Part shown: positions 17,323 to 28,600 of the stretch, piece after piece
Position numbering within the stretch: the stretch's first letter is position 1
Layout of the letters: each line of letters starts with the position of its first letter
Source: UBA668 sp963720695
Lineage (GTDB): Bacteria; Actinomycetota; Acidimicrobiia; Acidimicrobiales; Ilumatobacteraceae
Length of the DNA: 64,000 bases
Assembly (NCBI GenBank): GCA_963720695.1
Contig: CAVRGG010000001.1
Span: forward strand, 310,001-374,000
Reading direction: 5' to 3'
The notes under the pieces: model-generated
Told to the model about the DNA's origin: nothing
What the model saw: only the letters and a program-made list of their open reading frames with translations
The model's database searches: none
Made by a program: the position numbers and the translations under genes

Positions 17323-17328
17323 TAGCCT
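17323..17328 (+). promoter_or_regulatory. -10 box TAGCCT for the GT2 operon
   Basis: TAGCCT-N9-GTG(17338), leaderless type. Just upstream, CACCTC-GT-GAGGTG at 17283-17296 is a short inverted repeat that could bind a regulator. Confidence 0.5.
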
Positions 17329-17337
17329 GAAGCCTTC

Positions 17338-20300
17338 GTGGAACCCGCTGGAACGATCGCCCCGCCCGTCGTGGCCGTCATGGTGGTCCACCGGCCGGGC
17401 GACTGGTTCGACGAGGTGCTCGACGCTCTCTCCGGTCAGGATTACACCAACCTCAAGCTGCTCTTCCTCGTCGTCGACGACCCCGGTGACGTCCCGGCTC
17501 GCATCCGGGATCGGGTGCCCCACGCGTTCGTCCGTGCAGTGGAGGGAAATCCTGGATTCGGCACCGCGGCCAACGAGGTGCTGCGTCTCGTCGAGGGCGA
17601 CAACGGGTTCTTCTGCTTCCTCCACGACGACGTCGCGCTGGACGCCTCCGCCATTCGGCTCCTCGTGGAGGAGCTGTATCGCTCCAACGCGGGTGTCGTC
17701 GGCCCGAAGCTCGTGACCTGGGACGAACCGGGTGTGCTCCAGCACGTCGGACTCGGTGTGGATCGCTTCGGCGAGGTCGATCCGTTGATCGAGCCCGGCG
17801 AGTTCGATCAGGAACAGCACGACGCGGTTCGAGACGTCTTCGCCGTCCCGTCGGCGTGCCTGATGGTGCGCGCCGATCTCTTCAGGTCACTGGGCGGCTT
17901 CGAGCGATCCATCGAGTACCGGGGTGACGACGTGGACCTCTGCTGGCGCGCTCACCTGAGTGGCGCCCGAGTGGTCGTCGTGCCGGCGGCGCGTGGCCGT
18001 CACCTCGAGCAGCTGTCCTCACGTCGACCGGATCTGCCCCAGATCGCGCCTGCGGCCCGCAGCCGCATGCGGACGGTCGCCACGCTCACCGGGGCGCGGC
18101 GGCTGCCGCTGGTGCTGCTCCAACTGGCGCTCGTCACCGTGGGCCAAGCGGTGTTCCTCGCGCTTCGCGGTCGATTCCGTGAGGCTTCGGCGTCGCTGGT
18201 CGCCCTGGTCGAGATGCTGCCGCGAACTCCCTCGTACCTTCGCCGCCGGCGGCTGGTCGCGCCGCTGCGGCACGTGCCCGACAGCGAGGTCGCGGGGCTG
18301 CAGCTGCGCGGCTCGGCGAGGATGACGGCCTACCTGCGAGCGCGCGACAGCCGACCCATCGACCCAGAGCTCGGCAACGAGCGACGGTGGCGTGAGAGTG
18401 CCGGGAGCGCACCGGTGCTCACCTGGCTGGGCGTCCTGTTGCTCTTCGTCGTCGGCAGTCGCCACGTGTTGGCGGACGGTGTGCCCCAATTCGGCGAGTT
18501 CCTACGCTTCAAACCCAGCCCGTCGGTGATGCTCGGCGATTATCTGTCGGGCTGGTCGGGGCATGGTCTCGGCAGCAGTTCGGCGATCCCCACCGCGGTC
18601 GGGATCACCGCGATGGGCAGCGTCATCACGTTCTTCCACATGGGCATGCTCCACACGCTCGCGGTCCTCGGCTTGTTGCTCGCGGGGTATCTGGGTGCGT
18701 GGCGTCTGGCCACGATCTTCCCGACGGCGAGGGCGCGCATCGCGTTGCTCATCGTCTATGCGGCGGTGCCGCTGCCGTCGCAACTGCTCTCCGCCGGACG
18801 ATGGAGCGCGCTGGTCTGCTACGGCGCCGCGCCGTGGGTGGTGCACCTGCTGCGGCGACTCGCCGGTGTCGACACCCGGTGGCTCGACGTCGAGCCGGCT
18901 GTCGAGACCATCCGAGAGGTCCCGCAGCGGAAGATGATCCGCATCTTCGCCCAGTTGAGCCTCATCAGCACCGTCGCGTTCGCGTTCGCACCGACCTACG
19001 CCGTGGTGCTCGTCGGCATCGGACTCGTCATGGCCGTGTCGACGGTGCTCTGTGGCAGCGCCGTGCGCGCGGCCGGCGTGATGGCGGCGGGCACGTTCGC
19101 GGCGCTCGCCGTCGCGCTGTTCGTCAACTTGCCGTGGTCCGCGTCGTTCACCGGCAGTGAGGGTTGGACCGCCATCGTCGGGGTACCGCCCACCGTGAGC
19201 CGCTCGTTGGGGGTCGCGACGCTGGCGAAGATGAGCGTGGGCAGCGTGCCCTTCGGCGTGCTGGCCATCGCGCTGCTCGTGCCGGTGTTCGCCGCACCGC
19301 TCGTGGCCCGTTCGTGGCGATTCGCGTGGGCGATTCGCAGCGCCGCGCTCGTGTCGGCGTTCGGTGCGTTGGCGGTGCTCGACGACCGAGCGGCCCTTCC
19401 GTTCCGGATGCCCGAGCCCGGGGTGATGCTGGTCCCGGTCGCGTTGGGCATCGCGATCTCCGCAGGATGCATTGCCGCGGCGTTCGACGCCGACGTGCTC
19501 TCGGGCTCGTTCGGATGGCGGCAGCCTCTCGGCGTGCTCAGCGTCGCCGCGATCGTGGTGGGCGTCATCCCGGGCGTGCTGGCCGTCGCGGACGGACGCT
19601 GGAACATGCCGAGTCGCACGCTCCAGACCGTGCTCGGCGAGTTTCCGTCGGACCCGTCGACGGGCGACTACCGCATCCTCTGGATCGGCGACCCACTGGC
19701 GGTGCCGGTGGCAGCCTGGACGTATCAGCCGGGTGTGGGCTACGCGATCACCGACGACGGGCCACTGTCGCTCGAGGACCGCTACGCCGGAAGGCCGACC
19801 GGGGTGGAGCAGGAGGTCGCCGACGCGATCCGCCAGATGACCGGCGGCTTCACGCTGCGCGGAGGCCGCCTCCTCGCTCAGTTCGGCATCCGGTTCGTCG
19901 TCATCCCACTCGCCGACGGCTTCGACGGCACGCTCGCCTCACCGTTGCCGCCCCCCAACGGGTTGGTCGATGTGCTCGACGACCAACTCGATCTGGCGTC
20001 ACCGCTGACTCGACCGCCGAACTACCTCGTCTACGAGAACATCGCCTACACGCCGACCCGGTCCACGCTCACCGCTCTGGGGGCCGAGGCCAGCAAGCAG
20101 GCCGGCGGTGAGGCGTTGGCGCAGGCCGATCTGCGCGGCTCGACACCGTTCGCCGTGGGCGCTCCGGACCGAGGAGACGCGACGGGTGACGTCGCTGCGG
20201 GCACCTTGCACGTCGCGGTGCCCGACGATCCCGGCTGGCACCTCACCGTCGACGGCACGAAGGTGCCCGGTCGGCGGGCGTTCGGTTCGACCCTGGCCTT

Positions 20301-20592
20301 CGACGTGCCCCTCGCCGGCCACGCGACGCTCAGTTACGACACGTCGCTCCTGCGACCGATCTGGCTCGTGGTCCAGCTGCTGATGCTGGTGGCCCTCGCC
20401 GTCGCCGGCAGCCGAGTCCGATCGTCGCACCTCGTGCCACGGCGCAGGCTGGCGGTGCTGGTCGACACGTCCCCGGTCGCGGATCTCACCGCTCCGATGG
20501 CGCCGCCGGCGCTCGCCACGCCGATGGAGGGCGACCTGCTGGAGATCGACGGTGACGAGATGGAGCCGTGGCCCGAGGAGGATCCCTCGTGA
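17338..20592 (+). CDS. Large GT2 glycosyltransferase fused to a multi-spanning membrane domain
   Basis: A 1084-residue protein. Residues 1-290 form a GT-A (family 2) transferase: VAVMVVHRPGDWFDEVL, a metal-binding HDD at about 98-100 (FCFLHDDVALD), and GDDVDLCWRAH near 197-207. After a linker there are 10 or more membrane helices from about 360 to 760, then an extracellular domain (about 770-1000) and a final helix near 1005-1025. This layout is known from actinobacterial cell-envelope proteins next to DUF5719 genes. It probably adds sugar to a lipid-linked or surface polymer. Its stop overlaps the GTG of the DUF5719 gene. Confidence 0.85.
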   Translation: MEPAGTIAPPVVAVMVVHRPGDWFDEVLDALSGQDYTNLKLLFLVVDDPGDVPARIRDRVPHAFVRAVEGNPGFGTAANEVLRLVEGDNGFFCFLHDDVALDASAIRLLVEELYRSNAGVVGPKLVTWDEPGVLQHVGLGVDRFGEVDPLIEPGEFDQEQHDAVRDVFAVPSACLMVRADLFRSLGGFERSIEYRGDDVDLCWRAHLSGARVVVVPAARGRHLEQLSSRRPDLPQIAPAARSRMRTVATLTGARRLPLVLLQLALVTVGQAVFLALRGRFREASASLVALVEMLPRTPSYLRRRRLVAPLRHVPDSEVAGLQLRGSARMTAYLRARDSRPIDPELGNERRWRESAGSAPVLTWLGVLLLFVVGSRHVLADGVPQFGEFLRFKPSPSVMLGDYLSGWSGHGLGSSSAIPTAVGITAMGSVITFFHMGMLHTLAVLGLLLAGYLGAWRLATIFPTARARIALLIVYAAVPLPSQLLSAGRWSALVCYGAAPWVVHLLRRLAGVDTRWLDVEPAVETIREVPQRKMIRIFAQLSLISTVAFAFAPTYAVVLVGIGLVMAVSTVLCGSAVRAAGVMAAGTFAALAVALFVNLPWSASFTGSEGWTAIVGVPPTVSRSLGVATLAKMSVGSVPFGVLAIALLVPVFAAPLVARSWRFAWAIRSAALVSAFGALAVLDDRAALPFRMPEPGVMLVPVALGIAISAGCIAAAFDADVLSGSFGWRQPLGVLSVAAIVVGVIPGVLAVADGRWNMPSRTLQTVLGEFPSDPSTGDYRILWIGDPLAVPVAAWTYQPGVGYAITDDGPLSLEDRYAGRPTGVEQEVADAIRQMTGGFTLRGGRLLAQFGIRFVVIPLADGFDGTLASPLPPPNGLVDVLDDQLDLASPLTRPPNYLVYENIAYTPTRSTLTALGAEASKQAGGEALAQADLRGSTPFAVGAPDRGDATGDVAAGTLHVAVPDDPGWHLTVDGTKVPGRRAFGSTLAFDVPLAGHATLSYDTSLLRPIWLVVQLLMLVALAVAGSRVRSSHLVPRRRLAVLVDTSPVADLTAPMAPPALATPMEGDLLEIDGDEMEPWPEEDPS

Positions 20593-22484
20593 GTCGCCGT
20601 CTTCCTGCGATCGCCACCGTGGTGATCCTGCCCGCGCTCCTGCTGCTGCTCTTTCCACTCGGTGTCTTCCACGCGCCGCCCGGGAACGCGACCCCCACCG
20701 TCGCTGCCCTCGGTGAGCCCACGTTGCCGTTCGTCCCTGGCGCCTCCTTCATCAACTCCACGTGGTTCTGCGCCGGCGTGCCGAACGGTGAAGGTGCGGG
20801 GGGCAGCGTCACCGTCGCCAACCCCACCGACGCGCCGTTGGTCGGACATGTCTCGGTCTTCAGTGACGGCGCCGACGGAGCGGTTGCGGAGCGGTCCTTC
20901 GACGTGGCGGCACGCGGGACGTATTCGGTCCCGCTCGCCGAGTTGCAGCCGACGGGGACGTATCTGTCGGCGATGGTGGAGATCGCAGGTGGCGGGGGAT
21001 TCGTCGAGCAGGAGGCACAGACCGCTGCGGGCAACGCCGTCAGCCCGTGCTCCAACAGCACGTCGTCCACGTGGTACTTCGCCGACAACTACACGCTGAG
21101 CGGCAGCAAGGAAGACCTCGTCGTCACCAATCCGTTCCCCGACGACGCGATCCTCGACTTCTCCTTCGCCAGCAACGACGGCACCCGCAAGCCGCAGGCG
21201 TTGCAGGGCTTCCCGGTCGCCGGCCACAGCATGGCGGTCGTCTCCCAGGCCAACCTCCCCAAGGACGAGGCGGTACTGGCCGTCACGATCAGCGCGTCGA
21301 GGGGTCGCGTGATCGTCGGCCGAGCGCAGACGTACTTCGGCGAGCGCACCGGGTACTCGATGACGCTCGGCGCCCCAGCCCCGTCGAGCGAGTGGTGGTT
21401 CGCCGACGGCGAGGCAGGGCCCGACGTCACCTTCGAGCGCTACAGCATCTACAACCCGAGCGACAAGGACGTCACCGTCACCACCGATTTCTGGGGGTTG
21501 GCGGATCATCCGGAGTTCGTCGGTTACCGCACCGATGTCGTTCCGAAGGGCAACGTCGTGTCGTTCACCACGTCGGAATTCGCCGGCCTGCCCGTCGGTC
21601 GTCATGGGATGACGCTCAGCACCGAGGGCGACGCCTCCATCGTCGTGGAGCGCGGGCTGACGCGACGTGCAGGTGACGGCTTCGCCACCACCGTCGTGTT
21701 CGGAGCGCCGTATGTGTTCACCGGCTATCACCGCTGGAGCATGGCCATCGGCACCGACCTGGCCGTCGAGAACGTCCTCGTCGTCATGAACCTCGACTAC
21801 CTCGACGGCACCGTCACGGTGAAGGCGCTCGGGCCCGGGGGAGAGGTGCCCGTGCCGGGGCTGGAGTCGATCGCGCTCCCGAAGTCCGGTGTCATCACGA
21901 TCGCGATCCCCGAGGAGCAGGCCGCGTTGGGCGCCCCGTTGATCGTCGAGTCGACACAGCGTGTCGTGGTCGAACGCCTGCTCCCGCGGGGGCGAGCTGC
22001 GCGGCCGGAGCGGCTCGCTCGCCATGCCGGGCTGATCATGGTCCAGGTGGTGCTCGCCGCAGTGGTGATCGTCTCCGCCGTCGTCGCGGGCCTGGTGCTC
22101 CGCCGTCGACGCACCGTGTCGGCTCCCACCCAACCGCGCATGGAGGCCCCCGCGCAGATCGACCGTGCCGACTTCGCCGAGGTGACCACCCCATGGTTGG
22201 TACTGGTGTTCTCGTCGGCGACGTGCCACTCGTGCGCCGACGTCGTGCGCAAGGCGCAGGTTCTCGCCTCGCGCGACGTCGGCGTGGTCGATGTGGAGTT
22301 CGGTGCGATGGCAGCGCTGCACCGCAAGTACGGGATCGACGCGGTCCCCATCGTCGCGATCGCCGACGAGCACGGCGTCGTGCGCCGTGGCTTCATCGGA
22401 CCGGTGACCGCCACCGACCTGTGGGCCGCCGTGGCCGATGCCAGGGAGCCGGGCAGCTCACCCGAGCCAGAGCTCGGTCACTGA
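20589..22484 (+). CDS. DUF5719-type envelope protein fused to a C-terminal thioredoxin domain
   Basis: A 631-residue protein. A signal-anchor helix at about 7-27 is followed by an extracellular beta-rich region of about 450 residues with repeated WYFADNY / WWFADGE-like motifs, as in DUF5719. A membrane helix follows at about 482-505 (LIMVQVVLAAVVIVSAVVAG), then a basic stop-transfer, then about 110 residues of thioredoxin fold with C546-H-S-C549 in FSSATCHSCADVV and a cis-proline segment DAVPIVAIAD. By topology the thioredoxin domain would be cytoplasmic. Joining an extracellular DUF5719 domain to a cytoplasmic redox domain is unusual. The gene is coupled to the GT2 gene by GTGA. Confidence 0.82.
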   Translation: MSRRLPAIATVVILPALLLLLFPLGVFHAPPGNATPTVAALGEPTLPFVPGASFINSTWFCAGVPNGEGAGGSVTVANPTDAPLVGHVSVFSDGADGAVAERSFDVAARGTYSVPLAELQPTGTYLSAMVEIAGGGGFVEQEAQTAAGNAVSPCSNSTSSTWYFADNYTLSGSKEDLVVTNPFPDDAILDFSFASNDGTRKPQALQGFPVAGHSMAVVSQANLPKDEAVLAVTISASRGRVIVGRAQTYFGERTGYSMTLGAPAPSSEWWFADGEAGPDVTFERYSIYNPSDKDVTVTTDFWGLADHPEFVGYRTDVVPKGNVVSFTTSEFAGLPVGRHGMTLSTEGDASIVVERGLTRRAGDGFATTVVFGAPYVFTGYHRWSMAIGTDLAVENVLVVMNLDYLDGTVTVKALGPGGEVPVPGLESIALPKSGVITIAIPEEQAALGAPLIVESTQRVVVERLLPRGRAARPERLARHAGLIMVQVVLAAVVIVSAVVAGLVLRRRRTVSAPTQPRMEAPAQIDRADFAEVTTPWLVLVFSSATCHSCADVVRKAQVLASRDVGVVDVEFGAMAALHRKYGIDAVPIVAIADEHGVVRRGFIGPVTATDLWAAVADAREPGSSPEPELGH

Positions 22485-22496
22485 CCGCCGCACCCT

Positions 22497-24428
<1,932 letters not shown>

Positions 24429-24434
24429 GCACAT

Positions 24435-24440
24435 ATGCTA
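24435..24440 (-). promoter_or_regulatory. -10 box TAGCAT for ftsH
   Basis: TAGCAT on the minus strand, 6 bases before ATG 24428, with no Shine-Dalgarno sequence. It decides between the two in-frame ATGs. Confidence 0.5.
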
Positions 24441-24521
24441 CGGGCTGATGGCGAAGTGGGCTCGTCGGCCTGCGCTTTCTCGCGGTGTGGGGCCATCCAC
24501 CACTCGGCGCGCGTGGCCGTT

Positions 24522-24527
24522 TACCGT
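24522..24527 (+). promoter_or_regulatory. -10 box TACCGT for the DUF3499 gene
   Basis: TACCGT-N8-ATG(24536), leaderless type. Confidence 0.45.
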
Positions 24528-24535
24528 GGTCACCC

Positions 24536-24769
24536 ATGCGTCGGCAATGCTCTCGTTCTGGATGCGCCGAAGAGGCCATCACGACCCTGTCGTACCAGTA
24601 CGCACGATCACTCGTGTGGCTCGACGACCTGTCCGACGAGCGCGATCCGCACACCTACGACCTCTGCCAGCGGCACACGGCTCGGCTGTCCGTGCCCAAC
24701 GGCTGGCGGATGGAGGATCGTCGGTCCCGACGTCAACTGGTGTTCACCGCCGCCCGCCTCGCCGGCTGA
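24536..24769 (+). CDS. DUF3499-family small zinc-ribbon-like protein
   Basis: A 77-residue protein matching the actinobacterial DUF3499 pattern: RQCSRSGCAEEAITTLSY at the start (a C-x4-C pair), then a YARSLVWLDDL segment and HTYDLCQRHTARLSVPNGW (C-x2-H). The two pairs probably bind a metal. The function is unknown. In many actinobacteria this gene sits beside manB and the Trm112/ahcY block, and here it is about 4 kb from manB. It is shorter than many relatives, ending just after the core. The ATG at 24536 is supported by the -10 box 8 bases upstream. Confidence 0.82.
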   Translation: MRRQCSRSGCAEEAITTLSYQYARSLVWLDDLSDERDPHTYDLCQRHTARLSVPNGWRMEDRRSRRQLVFTAARLAG

Positions 24770-24770
24770 C

Positions 24771-24849
24771 GTCGGTTTCTGGGTAGCGATCGTCCCACCG
24801 CGCGTCCTGGTCCGGATGATTCCCGGATTCCGGGAATCATCCGGACCAG
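24771..24849. repeat. Dispersed palindromic intergenic element, copy B
   Basis: A leading GTCGGTTTCTGGG and ATCGTCCCACC are followed by a 43-base palindrome at 24807-24849: two 21-base arms (CTGGTCCGGATGATTCCCGG and so on) around one central T, with perfect pairing. It lies between two co-oriented genes. Copies A (12742) and C (62649, other strand) share the order of blocks. Confidence 0.75.
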
Positions 24850-24860
24850 AAGCGGACTCG

Positions 24861-24970
24861 GACGGGCGTCGGACGGGTGTCGGACGGGAGTTGACGGGTG
24901 TCGACGAGACTTCGACGGGTGTCGACGGGTGTCGACGGGACTCGGACGGGAGTCGACGGGTGTCGACGGC
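24861..24970. repeat. GACGGG array with helical spacing
   Basis: Eleven units of GACGGG (one is GACGAG, the last GACGGC) start at 24861, 24872, 24883, 24893, 24903, 24914, 24924, 24934, 24945, 24955 and 24965. Spacing is 10-11 bp, averaging 10.4, close to one DNA turn. The array ends about 20 bp before the -10 box of the CPBP protease gene. With element B it fills the 235-bp intergenic gap. Confidence 0.7.
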
Positions 24971-24990
24971 CCTCCGAAGGTGACCACCGG

Positions 24991-24996
24991 TAGGCT
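24991..24996 (+). promoter_or_regulatory. -10 box TAGGCT for the CPBP protease gene
   Basis: TAGGCT-N8-GTG(25005), leaderless type, directly downstream of the GACGGG array. Confidence 0.5.
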
Positions 24997-25004
24997 CGCC
25001 CGTC

Positions 25005-25736
25005 GTGTCGTCGCCCCACCTGCCCCCTCTCCGCGCGACCGGCGACCGGGCCGCGATCTCGGTGCGCGACGCGACGGTGCTGTGGCTCGGGGCGTGGTTC
25101 GTCAGCCAGCTCCTGGCGGCCGCGGTCGCTGCCGCCTCGGGCTACGACACGATCGCCGTCGCCGGACCCGGCTGGCTGTTCGCAGTCGCCCTCGCCGGGT
25201 GGATCCCGATGGTCGTCGCCGTGGTCGGTGCCGGTCGTCGCTTCGGCACGGGCTCGCTGGCGACCGACTTCGGCTTCTCGTTCAAGGTCTCCGATCTCTG
25301 GGGCATCCCGATCGGCGTGCTGACCCAGCTCGTGCTGCTGCGCCTGGTCTACTGGCCGCTCGAAGCCATCTGGCCGGGCACGTTCACCAGAGATCGATTG
25401 GAGGAGCGGGCCCGCGACCTGTACGACCATGCGAGCGGCGGGGGAGTGATCCTGCTCATCCTCGTGGTGGTCGTGGGCGCTCCGCTGGTGGAAGAGCTCG
25501 TCTATCGCGGGCTGCTGCAAGGCGCCTTCACCCATCGGCTCCGGGAAGTCCTCGGGGTCGTGCTCGTTGCGGCCTGGTTCGCCGTGGTCCACTTCCAACC
25601 GGTCGAGACGCCCGGTTTGTTCGTGATCGGACTCGTGCTCGGCGCCGGAGCATTGGTGACGAGGCGACTCGGCCTCGGGGTGGTCACCCACATGGCGTTC
25701 AACGCAACCGGACTGATCCTGGTGGCGACATCATGA
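25005..25736 (+). CDS. CPBP-family intramembrane metalloprotease
   Basis: A 243-residue protein with about 6-7 membrane helices and the three CPBP (Abi/Rce1-like) motifs: EELVYRG (E-E-x3-R), FAVVHF (F-x3-H) and HMAFN (H-x3-N). Members cleave within the membrane, processing prenylated peptides, bacteriocins or regulators; the substrate is unknown. The first 20 residues are cytoplasmic. The GTG start follows a leaderless -10 box. It is followed by an imperfect hairpin and the PTPS-related gene. Confidence 0.88.
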   Translation: MSSPHLPPLRATGDRAAISVRDATVLWLGAWFVSQLLAAAVAAASGYDTIAVAGPGWLFAVALAGWIPMVVAVVGAGRRFGTGSLATDFGFSFKVSDLWGIPIGVLTQLVLLRLVYWPLEAIWPGTFTRDRLEERARDLYDHASGGGVILLILVVVVGAPLVEELVYRGLLQGAFTHRLREVLGVVLVAAWFAVVHFQPVETPGLFVIGLVLGAGALVTRRLGLGVVTHMAFNATGLILVATS

Positions 25737-25745
25737 ACGATCGAG

Positions 25746-25771
25746 GCGTGACGACGATTCGGTCGTCTCGC
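25746..25771 (+). terminator. Possible hairpin after the CPBP gene
   Basis: GCGTGACGAC-GATTCG-GTCGTCTCGC forms a 10-bp stem with one T-T mismatch. No U-rich tract follows, so intrinsic termination is uncertain. Confidence 0.3.
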
Positions 25772-25791
25772 ATGGAACAATCTCCTCCGGC

Positions 25792-28594
25792 ATGACCGAT
25801 TTCCCGGACGACGAACCGATCCTGCACGCGTCCGAGGGAGGCACCGTCGCGCCGCCGGCGGCGCCGGAGCTGGACTCGCTCTCGCCGCACTGGAGCGACG
25901 AGTACTTCGCAGTCGACCCGGGCGCGTCGCGCACGAACGTGGACGGCGAGGAGGACGTCGACGAACAGGAGCCATCCACGGCGACGAGAGTGTGGCGGCG
26001 CATCGTTCGTCGGCCGTCGGAGTGGATGAACTCGCCGTGGCCGGCAGAGCGGATCGCCCAGTACTTCACGGCGCTGATCGTGGTCGGCGGATGCCTGTTC
26101 GCGACGCTCCAGGTGATCCATCTCAACCTGGTGTTCGCGAACAACACGCCGACGGGCGGCGACATGGGCGCGCACGTCATGGCGCCGGCGTACCTCCGCG
26201 ACCACTTGCTGCCGCACGGCCAGATCACCGGGTGGAGCAACTACTGGTACAACGGCTTCCCGCTCTACCGCTTCTACATGGTGGTGCCGGCGCTGATGAT
26301 CGTCGCGCTCAACCTCGTGTTCTCCTACGGCGTCGCGTTCAAGATCGTCGCCTGTCTGGGCATCGTCACGCTGCCGTTCTGCTGCTGGGCGTTCGGGCGT
26401 CTGGCCCGCTTCCGCTTCCCGATCCCTGAGCTGATGGCGCTGGCCGGCCTGGTGTTCCTGTTCGACGAGAGCTTCAGCATCTACGGCGGCAACGTCAAGA
26501 GCACGATGGCGGGCGAGTTCTCGTTCTCGATCGCGTTGTCGTTCGCGGTGCTCGGACTGGGTCTGTTCGCTCGCGGACTGGAGACCGGCAAGTACCGGAA
26601 CTGGACGGCCATCGTGCTCGCCCTCGCCATGCTCTCGCACGGCATCGTGCTCATCTTCGTGGTGCTCGCCGCGTTCCTGCTCTGGCTCGTCTGGATGGAC
26701 AAGACGCGCTTCATCTACGGACTGCACCATGGGCGTCACGGCGGTGATGCTCAGCGCCTTCTGGGTGATCCCGTTCCTCTTCAACCACCAGTACATGACC
26801 GACATGAAGTACGGGTATCGGCCCGACGGCGCCGGGGACAGCTTCTGGGACATGTTCTTCCCGTGGACGACCTTCCTCGACATCCTCGTGTCCGGGTTCG
26901 CCCTCATCGGGTTCGTCAGCAGCGTGGTCAAACGCAACCTCACGGGCGCCTGGCTGGGCATCACCTGCTTCGCGCTGATGGCGGCGACGTTCCTGGCCCG
27001 CGACAGCCTGCCCGTGATCGGTCTGCTGTGGAACCCGCGGCTGCTGCCGTTCCTGTACCTGATGCGCCTGCTGCTGATGATGGTGGGCATCGTCGACACC
27101 GTGCACTTCGTGGTCGCCGCGCTGCGCAAGCGCGAGCTCACCGTGAAGGCCTACTGGATCACCGGCGTCGCGATCGCGGCCGTGGTCGGGCTGACCGTGA
27201 TGACGATGGAACTCTTCCTGTTCCGCGAGGTGCCCGGTGCGAAGATCTCGACGAAGAACGGCAAGGACGTCTACTCGTGGGGCATCAACGGATGGGATCC
27301 CATCACGCTGACACCCTCCTCCACGGACGCGCTCTCCGACGGGTGGACGAGGTACAACTTCATGGGGTACGAGGGCCGTGCCTACTACGCGGAGTACAAG
27401 GCGCTCGTGGACACCATGGCCGGACTCGGCCAGGACCCCACGAAGGGTTGCGGGCGGGCGCTGTGGGAGAACAACGGCGACACCGGGCTCTACGGCACCA
27501 CCATGGCGCTGATGCTGCTCCCGCACTGGACCGATGGGTGCATTCAGAGCTCTGAGGGCTTGTTCTTCGAGGCATCGGGCACCACGCCGTACCACTTCCT
27601 CACCGCTGCTGCGATGAGCGCCAACAGTTCGAATCCCGTTCGCGAGTTGCGCTACACCGACAACGACGCGTCGGTCGGTGTGCCGATGATGCAGCAGATG
27701 GGCATCAAGTACCTGATGGTGTTCACGCAGGCAGCCAAGGCCCAGGCCGAGACGCGTGACGACCTCACGCTGGTCGCCGAGAGTGGTCCGTGGAAGATCT
27801 ACACCGTCTCCGACAGCAACCTCGTCGAGCCGCTCACGGTGCAGCCGGTGGTCGTCAACGGCCGCAGCGGCGACCAGCGTGAGCGACACCTCGAGTTGGG
27901 CACGAGCTACTTCCAGCACCCCGACGAGTGGGCTGCCATGCCCGTCGACTCGGGTCCGCCCGAGTGGCAGCGCATCGACGTCCAGGTCGACATGAGTCGC
28001 AGGGTCGGCAACAAGCCGCTCGAACCGGGCCGCAAGGTCGACATCGTCGTGCCGTCCGAACCGATCACGGTCACGCCGTTGAAGACCGTCACCGTGTCGA
28101 ACGTGGACATGGGCGACCAGGATCTCAGCTTCGACGTGTCGGAGATCGGCGTGCCGGTGCTGGTGAAGATCAGTTACTTCCCGAACTGGAAGGTCGACGG
28201 TGCGACAGGGCCCTACCGCGTGTCGCCGAACTTCATGATCGTGGTGCCGACGTCCACCCACGTGTACCTCCACTACGACGCGAGCAAGCTCGACAAGATC
28301 GCGTACTTCATCACCTTCCTCGGGATCCTGCTGATGATCTTCTGGCGGGTGAAGGGCGACGTCGTCCATCGCAGCGCGCACCCGTTCCTCACCGGCCCGC
28401 CCGCCGACGACTGGGACGACGCCGATTCGTGGATGGACGGGTTCTCGGACGGGACGCCTCCGATGGGGGTCCCACCGCCACCGCCGCCGGCCCCACCGCC
28501 GCCGGCAGCGGACGAGTGGAGGCCGGCGACGACCGCTGACCTGCTGCTCGACACGCGTCGAGAGGGGCCCGATCGGCCCCCCGATAGCGTGTAA
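25792..28594 (+). pseudogene. PTPS-related multi-spanning membrane protein, frameshifted
   Basis: Two overlapping frames together encode about 930 residues of a PTPS-related (PF10131-type) membrane protein. It has an acidic cytoplasmic N-terminus, GGDMGAHVMAPAYLRD after the first helix, YWYNGFPLYRFYM, about 12 membrane helices, a large extracellular region and a final helix near a Pro-rich tail. Such GT-C-like proteins are thought to act in envelope glycan assembly. The first frame leaves the alignment after KTRFIYGL, and the second resumes with MGVTAVMLSAFW. Deleting one base near 26725 (CTGCACCATG to CTGACCATG) restores one protein. This may be a real mutation or a sequence error. Confidence 0.75.
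28585..28590 (+). promoter_or_regulatory. -10 box TAGCGT for manB
   Basis: TAGCGT-N10-ATG(28601), leaderless type. It lies within the last codons of the upstream gene, after the hairpin GGGGCC-CGATC-GGCCCC at 28564-28580. Confidence 0.45.
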
Positions 28595-28600
28595 GACCGC

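Noticed and set aside
24807..24849. Simple intrinsic terminator for DUF3499
   Set aside because: The hairpin is strong, but there is no T-run, and related copies occur in a divergent promoter region where a terminator would make no sense.
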